A DNA stretch of 64,000 bases from Mucilaginibacter hurinus (GCF_003324525.1 NZ_QGDC01000001.1:558001-622000); one strand, 5' to 3'; positions 26,269-34,556 are shown, numbered from the stretch's first letter. Numbers and translations are program-made. Notes: generated from the letters alone by a model not told the origin.

Positions 26269-28725
26269 ATGCTTAGACAAATACTTTTTCTGTTTTTACT
26301 GCTTCCCCTCTTCGCTAACGGGCAAACCGTCAGCGTAAAAGGCCGCGTAATGGCTGATACCATACCGTTGCCCTATGCCACGGTAACGGTACAAGGCACG
26401 CGTTTAGGCACCACTACCAACGACAGCGGTTATTACGAACTAAAGGATATTGCGGCGGGCAGTTATAAAATAAATTTCTCAAGTGTAACCTATGAGCATT
26501 TACGGTTACCGGTTACTATAAAGGTAAATGAAACAACTACACTCAATGCCAATCTTAAACCATATAACTCCAGGTTAAGCGAGGTTGTTATTACCGGCGT
26601 ATCCCGGGCTACCGAGTTGCGCAAAAGCCCTGTGCCCATTGCTGTAATGTCCAAGTCAGCACTCCAACAAAACATCGGCACCAATATTATTGAATCAATA
26701 GTAAAGGGGGTACCGGGTGTTAACGCGGTAACAACCGGGCCAAATATATCCAAGCCATTTATACGCGGGTTAGGCTACAACCGTGTGCTTACCCTGTTTG
26801 ACGGGATACGCCAGGAGGGCCAGCAGTGGGGCGATGAACATGGCATTGAGATTGATGCTTATGGCGTGGGCCGTGTAGAGGTAATAAAAGGACCCGCCAG
26901 TTTAACCTATGGGTCAGACGCACTGGCAGGAGTTATTAATATGATACCCTATACCCAACAGGAAGAAAATGGCTTCAAAGGTGATTTTATCACTGAATAC
27001 CAAAACAACAATGGCATGATAGGCTCCTCCATTGGATTGGGTTATAAAACCAACGCCTGGAAATACAATTTCAGGGGGACAGTAAAGGCCGCGCATGATT
27101 ATCGCAATAGTGTTGACGGTTATGTATATAATTCCGGTTTCAGGGAAATCAACTTGTCAGGCATAGCGCGTACAGATAAAAAGTGGGGGTACACCCAAAT
27201 AGCTGCAACGTTATACCATAACAAACAGGAAATTCCGGATGGAAGCCGCGACTCGCTTACCCGAAGATTCACCAAACAGGTAGCTGAGGGCGATGCAGAT
27301 GATATAAAAAACCGGCCCCTGGTTACCGACGACGAGTTTAAAACCTACGCCATTGCGCCGCTTACACAAAGTATCAAACATTACCGTTTATATTCGCAAA
27401 GCCAGTTTAAATTGGGTAGCGGCACTATAAATACATTACTAGGCCTGCAGCAAAACATCCGCCGTGAGTTCACCCACCCTACCGCCCCCAACCAGGCCGC
27501 TCTTGACATAGTGTTGAATACATTAAACTATGAGGCACGCTACAATTTGCCGGCTTTAGGCGGCATAGAAAGCACCATAGGCGCAAACGGCTTTTACCAA
27601 ACCAACCGCAACAAACAAGCAACGGATTTTCCGATACCTGATTACAACTTATTTGACATCGGTGCCTATGTATTCGCCAAAAAAACGTTGGGAAAAGTCG
27701 ATGTATCAGGTGGCATACGGTATGACAACCGCCACATTCAGTGGAACGATTTTTATGTGGGCACGGATGCACAAACAGGTTTCGGTAAGCGCGTTAACGC
27801 GGGAACGCCGGGCGCCGACTTACAGTTCCCAAGGTTTAACCATAATTATACAGGTGTATCAGGCAGCGTGGGCCTAACGTATAACATCACCGGGCGCCTT
27901 CTACTAAAAGGCAATATAGCACGTGGATACCGTGCACCAAATATAACCGAAATAGGATCGAACGGGTTAGACCCTGGTGCACATATTGTATATTTAGGCA
28001 ACCGCAACTTTAAGCCTGAGTTTAATTTGCAGCAGGATGTTGGCTTCATTGCTTACCTTAAGGATATGGACATTTTGCTGGAGCTGTTTAACAATAACAT
28101 TGATAACTATATATACCAGGCTAAGCTGACCGATGAAAACGGAAACCCAGTGGTAGTAGTTCCCGGCAATAGCACGTACCAGTATCAGCAATCAAAAGCA
28201 CGTCTTTACGGTGCCGAGGTAACGCTGAACCTGCATCCAGAAAGCGCCAAATGGCTGTGTCTTAACAACAGCCTGGCTTATGTGCAGGGAATCAATAAAA
28301 ATGCGCAGTTGGTTGCACAGTCGAATGGCGCGGCAAAATATTTACCTTTCATCCCACCCTTACACATGCGGTCAGAACTGCGGCTGAAGCCTCAGGGTAC
28401 TTACGGCATCTTTTCGAAAGTATACGCGGGTATCGAAGCGGACATCTACTCGGAGCAAACCAAGTTTTACGCGCTGGACGATACCGAAACATACACCCCC
28501 GGTTATACCCTGATCAATATCAGCGCAGGCGCTACCATTAAACCAAGGGCGGCAAAAAATTATCTCGAACTGTTTTTACAAGCCAGCAACCTATTTGATA
28601 AGGCCTATCAATCCAACCTTAACAGGTTAAAGTACTTTGAATATTACCAGTCATCGCCCACCGGCAGGCTGGGAATTTACAATACGGGCAGGAATGTGAG
28701 TGTGAAGGTGGTATGGCATTTTTGA
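26269..28725 (+). CDS. TonB-dependent outer-membrane receptor, likely metal uptake
   Basis: An 818-residue receptor with signal peptide (cleavage after FANGQ), an N-terminal carboxypeptidase-regulatory-like domain (about residues 22-105), a TonB plug (ITGVSRATELRKSPVPIAVM to GSDALAGVINMIPYT) and a 22-strand-type barrel ending in the outer-membrane signature VSVKVVWHF. The plug contains QEGQQWGDEHGIEID, a His/Asp/Glu-rich loop resembling zinc-type receptors. No SusD partner follows. Because it shares a divergent region and operator with a DtxR/MntR-type regulator, uptake of a transition metal or its chelate is the best inference; the specific metal is not known. Confidence 0.92.
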   Translation: MLRQILFLFLLLPLFANGQTVSVKGRVMADTIPLPYATVTVQGTRLGTTTNDSGYYELKDIAAGSYKINFSSVTYEHLRLPVTIKVNETTTLNANLKPYNSRLSEVVITGVSRATELRKSPVPIAVMSKSALQQNIGTNIIESIVKGVPGVNAVTTGPNISKPFIRGLGYNRVLTLFDGIRQEGQQWGDEHGIEIDAYGVGRVEVIKGPASLTYGSDALAGVINMIPYTQQEENGFKGDFITEYQNNNGMIGSSIGLGYKTNAWKYNFRGTVKAAHDYRNSVDGYVYNSGFREINLSGIARTDKKWGYTQIAATLYHNKQEIPDGSRDSLTRRFTKQVAEGDADDIKNRPLVTDDEFKTYAIAPLTQSIKHYRLYSQSQFKLGSGTINTLLGLQQNIRREFTHPTAPNQAALDIVLNTLNYEARYNLPALGGIESTIGANGFYQTNRNKQATDFPIPDYNLFDIGAYVFAKKTLGKVDVSGGIRYDNRHIQWNDFYVGTDAQTGFGKRVNAGTPGADLQFPRFNHNYTGVSGSVGLTYNITGRLLLKGNIARGYRAPNITEIGSNGLDPGAHIVYLGNRNFKPEFNLQQDVGFIAYLKDMDILLELFNNNIDNYIYQAKLTDENGNPVVVVPGNSTYQYQQSKARLYGAEVTLNLHPESAKWLCLNNSLAYVQGINKNAQLVAQSNGAAKYLPFIPPLHMRSELRLKPQGTYGIFSKVYAGIEADIYSEQTKFYALDDTETYTPGYTLINISAGATIKPRAAKNYLELFLQASNLFDKAYQSNLNRLKYFEYYQSSPTGRLGIYNTGRNVSVKVVWHF

Positions 28726-28727
28726 GC

Positions 28728-28808
28728 GTAGGGATCAGTGATTGGGGATTAGAGATCAGGTAACTTCTCTGTGTCCTCTGTGCAAATTCTCTGCTATCTC
28801 TGTGGTTA
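28728..28808. repeat. Dispersed intergenic repeat after the receptor gene
   Basis: The first part (28728-28760) shares GTAGGGATCAG-GATT with 20477-20496. The second part (about 28766-28806) repeats CTCTGTG-like words (CTTCTCTGTGTCCTCTGTG, ATCTCTGTGG), a pattern I recall as common between genes of sphingobacteria. Nothing suggests coding. Confidence 0.5.
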
Positions 28809-28888
28809 AATAATCATAATAGCCAATTCTCCACACTGCTTTGATTTCTCGCTAAAGTACGCCAACTTCGCAAACCAAAAATTTGCGT

Positions 28889-31135
28889 ATGACTGCTCAT
28901 TTGAAAAAAATCGCTGCTGAACTTTCAATAGCCGAAAAACAGGTAAGTGCCACGGTTGGCTTGCTTGACGAAGGCGCAACCGTGCCTTTTATTTCCCGTT
29001 ACCGTAAAGAACTTACCGGCAGTTTGGATGAAGTTGAAGTTGCAGCCGTACGCGACCGCATACAACAGTTACGCGAACTGGACAAGCGACGGGAGGCCAT
29101 ACTTAAATCCCTCACGGAAATGGGCAAGCTAACGCCCGAACTGGAAGCGAAAATAAATGCCGCCGAAACTATGGTGCTTTTAGAAGATATATACCTGCCC
29201 TACCGGCCCAAAAGAAAAACCCGCGCCACTACTGCACGTGAGAAAGGATTGCAACCATTGGCAGACACTATACTCGAGCAAATGAGGGTAGACGTACAAC
29301 TGGAAGCCGAAAAATACGTTGATGCGGACAAAGGCGTCAGCACGGCCGAAGAAGCATTAGCCGGCGCAAGGGATATAATTGCAGAGACTATCAGTGAAGA
29401 TGCTGACACGCGCGCTAAAATGCGTGCCTTGTTTATTGAGAAAGGCACGTTTCAAAGCAAGGTAATTACCGGCAAGGAGCAGGAAGGCATAAAATATAAA
29501 GACTATTTTGACTGGACAGAACCGGTTAGAACAGCACCCTCCCACCGCGTGCTTGCCATGCGGCGCGGCGAGAAAGAAGAATTTTTATGGTTGGACATAC
29601 AGCCGGATGAAGATGAAGCGATAGCCTTGTTGGAAAAACAATTTATCAAAGGCAACAATCAATCAGCCGGCCAGGTACGTATCGCTATTGCCGACGGCTA
29701 TAAACGCTTACTTAAACCCGGCATGGAAACCGAGGTGCGGCTGTTTACTAAAAAAGCTGCAGACGAAGAAGCCATACGTGTGTTTGCAGAGAACGCAAGG
29801 CAACTGCTGTTAAGCGCGCCGTTGGGCCAGAAACGGGTAATGGCTATTGATCCGGGCTTTCGTACCGGTTGCAAGGTTGTTTGCCTGGATGAGCAGGGCA
29901 AGCTGCTGGAGAATGCTACAATTTACCCCCATACCGGTGCGGGCGGCACCGTGCAGGCCGGCAAGGATATACAGCACTTGTACGATAAGTACAACATTCA
30001 GGCTATCGCTATAGGTAACGGCACGGCCGGCCGCGAAACGGAAGTTTTTGTGCGCGGCCTTGCCCTTGCCGGTGCTACCGTGGTAATGGTTAACGAGAGT
30101 GGCGCATCTATTTATTCAGCTTCTGACGTAGCGCGCGAGGAGTTCCCGGATAAAGACGTTACCGTACGCGGCGCGGTGTCTATCGGCCGCAGGCTAATGG
30201 ACCCGCTGGCTGAACTGGTAAAGATTGATCCTAAATCAATAGGTGTTGGCCAATATCAGCATGATGTTGACCAGAACAAACTGCAAACCTCACTCGACGA
30301 TACAGTTATCAGTTGTGTTAACGCAGTGGGTGTGGAATTGAATACTGCGTCAAAACAAATATTGTCCTATATATCGGGCCTGGGCCCGCAACTCGCTCAA
30401 AATATTGTGGAATATCGCGATCAAAATGGTGCTTTTAAACGCCGCGACCAACTGCGCAAAGTGGCACGCTTAGGTGATAAAGCTTATGAGCAGGCGGCGG
30501 GTTTTCTGCGCATACGGGATGCCGAAAACCCTTTAGATACCAGCGCCGTGCATCCCGAACGCTATACGCTGGTTGAGCAAATGGCCAAAGACCTTAACTG
30601 CTCTGTAAAACAACTAATGACCGATGATAAACTCCGCAAAAGCATTCCGCTGCAAAAATATGTATCAGCAACGGTGGGTTTGCCAACATTAAATGATATT
30701 ATGGCCGAACTGGCTAAACCCGGCCGCGACCCGCGCGAACAGTTTGAAGCATTTAGCTTTACCGACGGCATTAACGCCATAGGCGACCTTAAGGTGGGCA
30801 TGAAACTGCCGGGTATTGTTACCAACATTACCAACTTTGGGGCTTTTGTTGATATTGGCGTACATCAGGACGGGCTAGTACATTTGAGCCAGATAACCAA
30901 CCGTTTTATAAAAGACCCTAACGAAGTGCTGAAGGTCCATCAAAAAGTTGAGGTGACGGTTACTGAAGTGGATGTTAACCGCAAAAGGATATCGTTATCG
31001 ATGAAAGGTGACGAAAAACCGCAGGCCCTGCGAAAAACTGTTGAGCGGTTTCCGGTAAAACCCAAACAACAAACACCACTACCCGAAACCGATATCGCTG
31101 TAAAACTTGCAGCCTTAAAAAACAAATTTAAGTAA
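28889..31135 (+). CDS. tex: Tex-family RNA-binding transcription accessory protein
   Basis: A 748-residue cytosolic protein related to eukaryotic Spt6. In order: N-terminal helical region with VPFISRYRKELTGSLDE, the YqgF/RNase H-like domain (VMAIDPGFRTGCKVVCLD to AVSIGRRLMDPLAELVKIDPKSIGVGQYQHDV), a helix-hairpin-helix pair, and a C-terminal S1 RNA-binding domain (GIVTNITNFGAFVDIGVHQDGLVHLSQIT). The start is the ATG at 28889; a TTG six bases earlier is in frame. Its stop lies three bases from the stop of the convergent Lrp gene. Confidence 0.95.
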   Translation: MTAHLKKIAAELSIAEKQVSATVGLLDEGATVPFISRYRKELTGSLDEVEVAAVRDRIQQLRELDKRREAILKSLTEMGKLTPELEAKINAAETMVLLEDIYLPYRPKRKTRATTAREKGLQPLADTILEQMRVDVQLEAEKYVDADKGVSTAEEALAGARDIIAETISEDADTRAKMRALFIEKGTFQSKVITGKEQEGIKYKDYFDWTEPVRTAPSHRVLAMRRGEKEEFLWLDIQPDEDEAIALLEKQFIKGNNQSAGQVRIAIADGYKRLLKPGMETEVRLFTKKAADEEAIRVFAENARQLLLSAPLGQKRVMAIDPGFRTGCKVVCLDEQGKLLENATIYPHTGAGGTVQAGKDIQHLYDKYNIQAIAIGNGTAGRETEVFVRGLALAGATVVMVNESGASIYSASDVAREEFPDKDVTVRGAVSIGRRLMDPLAELVKIDPKSIGVGQYQHDVDQNKLQTSLDDTVISCVNAVGVELNTASKQILSYISGLGPQLAQNIVEYRDQNGAFKRRDQLRKVARLGDKAYEQAAGFLRIRDAENPLDTSAVHPERYTLVEQMAKDLNCSVKQLMTDDKLRKSIPLQKYVSATVGLPTLNDIMAELAKPGRDPREQFEAFSFTDGINAIGDLKVGMKLPGIVTNITNFGAFVDIGVHQDGLVHLSQITNRFIKDPNEVLKVHQKVEVTVTEVDVNRKRISLSMKGDEKPQALRKTVERFPVKPKQQTPLPETDIAVKLAALKNKFK

Positions 31136-31138
31136 AGT

Positions 31139-31615
31139 TTACTCCAAAGTGATCTGCCTTTTAATGCTTTCCTCTAACGATATGAAAGTTTCGGTACGCT
31201 GAATACCCGACACGCTTTGTATATTTTCGTTCAATACCTCGCGCAGATGGTTTGTATCGTGACATACAATTTTTGCAAAAATACTCCAGCTCCCGGTGGT
31301 GTAATGCAATTCAACAATTTCGGGGATCTTTTTTAGCTGGGTAACAGCTTCCTGGTATTGGGAACCTTTTTCAAGGTAAATACCAAGGAAAGCGGTAATA
31401 TCATAACCAAGCTTCTGCGGATCAACCTCAAGGCTTGCTCCTTTAATAACACCCATTTCCTCAAGCTTCTTCATACGCACATGTATGGTGCCGCCTGACA
31501 CGATCAATTCCTTTGCGATCTCGGTATAAGGGGTGGTCGCATTTTTCATTAATATTGATAATATCTGTATATCCAGATTATCAATTTCTAAATTTTGGGC
31601 TTTTCTGTGGGGCAT
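31139..31615 (-). CDS. Lrp/AsnC-family transcriptional regulator
   Basis: A 158-residue regulator with an N-terminal helix-turn-helix (LDIQILSILMKNATTPYTEIAKELIVSGGTIHVRMKKLEEMGVI) and a C-terminal RAM/AsnC ligand domain (GIYLEKGSQYQEAVTQLKKIPEIVELHYTTGSWSIFAKI). Such proteins sense amino acids and regulate nearby or distant metabolic genes. The divergent upstream region carries the promoter for two tRNA-like RNAs starting about 150 bases away, which is notable but may be coincidental. Confidence 0.93.
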   Translation of the reverse strand: MPHRKAQNLEIDNLDIQILSILMKNATTPYTEIAKELIVSGGTIHVRMKKLEEMGVIKGASLEVDPQKLGYDITAFLGIYLEKGSQYQEAVTQLKKIPEIVELHYTTGSWSIFAKIVCHDTNHLREVLNENIQSVSGIQRTETFISLEESIKRQITLE

Positions 31616-31688
31616 AAATTAAAAAATCTATATTTTAATACAAGTTTAATTAAAATCTGAATAAAAATAAAATTATTTTGTTGAAATA

Positions 31689-31720
31689 TTTGCAAGAAAT
31701 TACGAAGTACTTTAAATTTG
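31689..31720 (+). promoter_or_regulatory. Consensus promoter of the tRNA-like RNA unit
   Basis: TTTG (31689-31692), a 20-base spacer, and TAAATTTG (31713-31720) match the Bacteroidota -33/-7 consensus exactly. Transcription would begin near 31727, about 40 bases before the first tRNA-like fold. It is divergent from the Lrp-type gene. Confidence 0.75.
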
Positions 31721-31767
31721 TATTAAGCAAATGACAAACGCTTGTCGTTCTTTAAAATAAAAAACAA

Positions 31768-31880
31768 TGTTGGGTGGTGAAATTTTTGGCAGACACACCT
31801 CCTTGTCCCGGTGGCGGAGATCATAGGAAACCCTTTCGGGGGCTAACTACTCTGTGGAGGTTCGAATCCTTCCCCAACAG
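31768..31880 (+). ncRNA. tRNA-like RNA, copy 1 (class II form, odd anticodon arm)
   Basis: Complete tRNA fold of 113 nt. Acceptor TGTTGGG (31768-31774) pairs fully with CCCAACA (31873-31879). The D arm GTG...CAC has a long T-rich loop resembling tRNA-Leu (GAAATTTTTGGCAGA). The T arm is GGAGG-TTCGAAT-CCTTC (31856-31872). The variable arm (31815-31854) is 40 nt, closed by CGGAG/CTCTG, far longer than in normal Leu or Ser tRNAs. The anticodon arm CCTCC/GGTGG has a central T-T mismatch; its loop TTGTCCC would put GTC at 34-36 with a pyrimidine at 37. No CCA is encoded. I cannot assign an amino acid; it may be a non-decoding tRNA relative. Confidence 0.75.
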
Positions 31881-31882
31881 CA

Positions 31883-31901
31883 TCCCGACGCAAAGTCGGG
31901 A
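31883..31901. repeat. 7-bp hairpin between the two tRNA-like RNAs
   Basis: TCCCGAC (31883-31889) and GTCGGGA (31895-31901) pair perfectly around GCAAA, two bases after copy 1. I recall the word as a dispersed intergenic element in sphingobacteria. Here it could mark a processing site between the RNAs. Confidence 0.6.
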
Positions 31902-31908
31902 CATACAC

Positions 31909-32024
31909 TGTAGGATGGTGAAATTTTTGGCAGACACACCTCCTCGTCGCGGTGGCGGAGAAATTGGGAAACTTTTAGCAATAGAAATAACCACTCCGTG
32001 AAGGTTCGACTCCTTCTCCTACAG
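31909..32024 (+). ncRNA. tRNA-like RNA, copy 2 (class II form, odd anticodon arm)
   Basis: A 116-nt relative of copy 1. Acceptor TGTAGGA (31909-31915) pairs perfectly with TCCTACA (32017-32023); compared with copy 1, two base pairs have changed on both sides, showing selection for pairing. The T arm GAAGG-TTCGACT-CCTTC and the variable-arm stem CGGAG/CTCCG (31956-31960 and 31994-31998) also show G-T to Watson-Crick changes. The D arm and adjoining bases (29 nt from 31916) are identical to copy 1. The anticodon arm is again CCTCC/GGTGG with the T-T mismatch. The loop TCGTCGC has C instead of the universal U33 and GTC at 34-36. The 43-nt variable region differs in sequence from copy 1. The function is unknown. 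Confidence 0.77.
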
Positions 32025-32055
32025 CTCTTCTCATAATTTAGGTTTATAATTGGTT

Positions 32056-32092
32056 AGTAAAGGCCCCTGCCCATCAGGGGCTTTACTTTTTT
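32056..32092 (+). terminator. Intrinsic terminator of the tRNA-like RNA unit
   Basis: AGTAAAGGCCCCTG (32056-32069) pairs with CAGGGGCTTTACT (32075-32087) with one bulged G and loop CCCAT, followed by T-rich bases to 32092. It lies 32 bases after copy 2, so both RNAs form one transcript ending here. Confidence 0.85.
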
Positions 32093-32257
32093 AACCCGTT
32101 TAGGAATTACAAAAAATCTTCTTTAATAAGCTCCCGGGTTTTATTTACAGGTACTGTAATTTATTAAACCGGAGGCTGAAATCAACGTTAGCATGGCTTG
32201 TTAGTATTACTTGTAATACCAACCCGAAAAGTTAAATTGGACCAAAATATCAAGATA

Positions 32258-32788
32258 ATGGAACTTACAGACGAACAAATGCGCTATCCTATAGGAAAAT
32301 TTACGCCACCAACCGAGGTTACAGCAGATGACATACGCCGATGGATAAATGATATCCGCATGCTGCCAGGTTTATTGCGCCAGGCTGTAATCGGGCTTAA
32401 TGATGACGAACTGGACACCCCTTACCGCGAAGGCGGCTGGACGCTGCGCCAGGTAGTGCATCATGTTGCCGACAGTCATATTAACTCCATCACCCGTATA
32501 AAATTAGCGCTTACAGAAGAAAATCCTATTATTAAGCCGTATGAAGAGGCTTACTGGGCGCTGCTGCCTGATTACCGTTTGGCTGTTGAACCTTCGTTGA
32601 AAATATTAGAAGGGGTGCACCAGCACCTGGTAGTTTTATTTGAGAACTTTACCGAAAGGGAGTGGAACCGCACTTTTGTGCATCCTGAAACAGGGGCAAG
32701 CAACACACTGTTAAAAACGCTGGGAGTATATGCATGGCACGGCAGGCACCACTTGGCTCATATTACTGAAACGAAAAAGAAGTTTTAA
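32258..32788 (+). CDS. DinB-fold metal-dependent protein, YfiT/bacillithiol-transferase type
   Basis: A 176-residue four-helix-bundle protein of the DinB superfamily. The metal-ligand pattern is visible: His in VVHHVADSHINS and two His in WHGRHHLAHI near the C terminus. The N-terminal block RYPIGKFTPP is typical of YfiT-like members, annotated as putative metal-dependent hydrolases or thiol transferases. The start ATG at 32258 is preferred over a distant in-frame TTG. It stands alone after the tRNA-like unit. Confidence 0.87.
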   Translation: MELTDEQMRYPIGKFTPPTEVTADDIRRWINDIRMLPGLLRQAVIGLNDDELDTPYREGGWTLRQVVHHVADSHINSITRIKLALTEENPIIKPYEEAYWALLPDYRLAVEPSLKILEGVHQHLVVLFENFTEREWNRTFVHPETGASNTLLKTLGVYAWHGRHHLAHITETKKKF

Positions 32789-32798
32789 TTGCATTAAA

Positions 32799-32822
32799 CA
32801 AAAAGGCCCCGTATCCGGGGCC
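32799..32822 (-). terminator. Intrinsic terminator of ilvE (possibly bidirectional)
   Basis: GGCCCCG (32805-32811) and CGGGGCC (32816-32822) pair perfectly with a 4-nt loop. The A-run at 32799-32804 becomes a U-tract on the minus strand, so it fits the end of the leftward ilvE transcript. Confidence 0.8.
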
Positions 32823-32848
32823 ATTAGTTGTACCAAAACCGTCATCTG

Positions 32849-33913
32849 TTAAACAACGTAGGTCCAGCCGCGGGTATCAGGCTCTGTACCATTTTTAATT
32901 GCATCAAGTGTTTTAAGTACCTTTTGCGAAAACTCTCTGTCTTTCGGGTCGCTTAAAAAGTATTCTTCCCCATCATAACTGATTGAGCCTACCGGCGCAA
33001 TTGTGGCGGCTGTACCGGCGCCAAATGCATCGGTAAGTTTACCGTTTTTAGCACCTTCAATAATCTCAGCCACTGATACAGGCCGTTCTTCAACAGTCAT
33101 ACCCCACTCCCGTGCCAGGCACATAACCGAATCGCGGGTTACGCCTTTTAATATGCTGTCACCGGCAGTAGGCGTTATAAGCTTTCCATCCAATACAAAC
33201 ATGGCATTTGCGGCGCCCATTTCTTCGATGTACTCATGGCTTTTGGCATCAGTCCATATCAGTTGGTCAAAACCTTCATCAACAGCTTTTTTGGCCGGCA
33301 TTAATGAACTGCCATAGTTGCCCGCTGCTTTAGCAAACCCCATACCGCCTTCGGCTGCCCGGGTATAGTGCGATTCTATTTTAACCCGCAGTGTTTTTGA
33401 GAAATACGGGCCAACCGGACCTGTAAGTACAATAAATTTATATGTTGATGACGGCTGTACGCCTAAAAACGGGTCGGTAGCAAACATAAACGGCCGTATG
33501 TACAGTGAGTGGTTAGCCCGTGTGGGTATCCAATCACGGTCAATATCAACAACAGCTGCTATACCTTGTAAAAATATCTCTTCGGGCAGGGCAGGCATAC
33601 AAAGGCGCTCGCCCGACTTATTAAAACGTTCGGCATTTTTATCGGGGCGGAAAATGACCACCTTACCATCTGCATGTTTATAAGCTTTTAATCCTTCAAA
33701 AAAAGCTTGTCCGTAATGCAGGGCTGAAATAGCGGGGCTAAACCCGATTTCGCCGTAAGGAACCACTCGGAAATTTTTCCACTCGCCATCGGCATAATCC
33801 GCCACAAACATGTGGTCAGAAAATGTTTTTCCGAAGGGCAGGTTATCAAAATCCGTTTCCGCTAATCGCGAATGTGTAGTTTTGGTGATCTGGATGTCCA
33901 ACGTCTCGGTCAT
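32849..33913 (-). CDS. ilvE: Branched-chain amino acid aminotransferase
   Basis: PLP-dependent class IV aminotransferase for the last step of Leu, Ile and Val synthesis and the first step of their breakdown. The 354-residue length suits the long bacterial/eukaryotic BCAT2 branch. The catalytic Lys lies in GMGFAKAAGNYGSSLMPAKKA; other family blocks are ALHYGQAFFEGLKAY and YIEEMGAANAMFVLDGKLITP. It stands as a single gene and is followed by a strong terminator. Confidence 0.95.
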   Translation of the reverse strand: MTETLDIQITKTTHSRLAETDFDNLPFGKTFSDHMFVADYADGEWKNFRVVPYGEIGFSPAISALHYGQAFFEGLKAYKHADGKVVIFRPDKNAERFNKSGERLCMPALPEEIFLQGIAAVVDIDRDWIPTRANHSLYIRPFMFATDPFLGVQPSSTYKFIVLTGPVGPYFSKTLRVKIESHYTRAAEGGMGFAKAAGNYGSSLMPAKKAVDEGFDQLIWTDAKSHEYIEEMGAANAMFVLDGKLITPTAGDSILKGVTRDSVMCLAREWGMTVEERPVSVAEIIEGAKNGKLTDAFGAGTAATIAPVGSISYDGEEYFLSDPKDREFSQKVLKTLDAIKNGTEPDTRGWTYVV

Positions 33914-34033
33914 AATAATGCGTATTTTATTCTAAATGGCAAGTTAGCTATTTTATCATTCAGTTCATAGGCTATACGCTATAAACCGCTGTTACAACAC
34001 AACTTGACTTTCTTTTTACAAAATAACGATCAT

Positions 34034-34414
34034 TTACAAACTAAATGCTAACCTTCCGAGCAAAAAACCGATGTACAATCCTAAAACTGACAGCGCAAAA
34101 TTTACCATGATGTTTATTAAAGCCATGTTATGTTGGCCATTCTTAAATAACTCAACGGTTTCAAAAGTAAATGCCGAATAGGTACTGAAGCCTCCGCAAA
34201 AACCGGTTACTAACAGCAATTTTAAAGTATAATTAAGATTTAGCTTTTGTACCCCGGCTATTACTACTACGCCAAAAACCAGGCAGCTTAAAAAATTAGA
34301 TGTTAACGTTGCGTAAGGGAACCCGGGCTGCCATTGCATGTAAAATTTGCCTACTGCAAACCGGGCCAAACTGCCCAGGCCGCCACCTATAAAAACTAAT
34401 ACAATGTCTTTCAT
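34034..34414 (-). CDS. crcB: Fluoride channel CrcB/Fluc
   Basis: A 126-residue four-helix membrane protein that exports fluoride as a dual-topology dimer. Signatures are GGGLGSLARFAVGKF at the N terminus, TLTSNFLSCLVFGVVV in helix 2, and GFCGGFSTYSAFTFE in helix 3. Only one crcB copy is seen here, consistent with a homodimer. I found no fluoride riboswitch upstream (34415-34556). Confidence 0.94.
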   Translation of the reverse strand: MKDIVLVFIGGGLGSLARFAVGKFYMQWQPGFPYATLTSNFLSCLVFGVVVIAGVQKLNLNYTLKLLLVTGFCGGFSTYSAFTFETVELFKNGQHNMALINIMVNFALSVLGLYIGFLLGRLAFSL

Positions 34415-34556
34415 TAAATATACTTAACTTTAATTGCGATAGCAAGCTGCAAAGGTAACATGCGCTGGCTACGCCCCATATATTTGCTTGCAATATTACA
34501 CCCAAACAAAATAATACTTAATTGTTATATAATTCATTATCACAAAACATTTGGCA

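Noticed and set aside
31768..32024. tRNA-Sec or tmRNA as an explanation for the two RNAs
   Set aside because: A tRNA-Sec would need a UCA anticodon and a 13-bp acceptor-T stack (8/5); here it is 7/5. A tmRNA would need a tag-coding region of several hundred bases with a permuted or long body; none is present.
34415..34556. Fluoride riboswitch upstream of crcB
   Set aside because: The conserved GGxGATGG and later CTGATG blocks of the crcB motif are not found on the minus strand in this leader.
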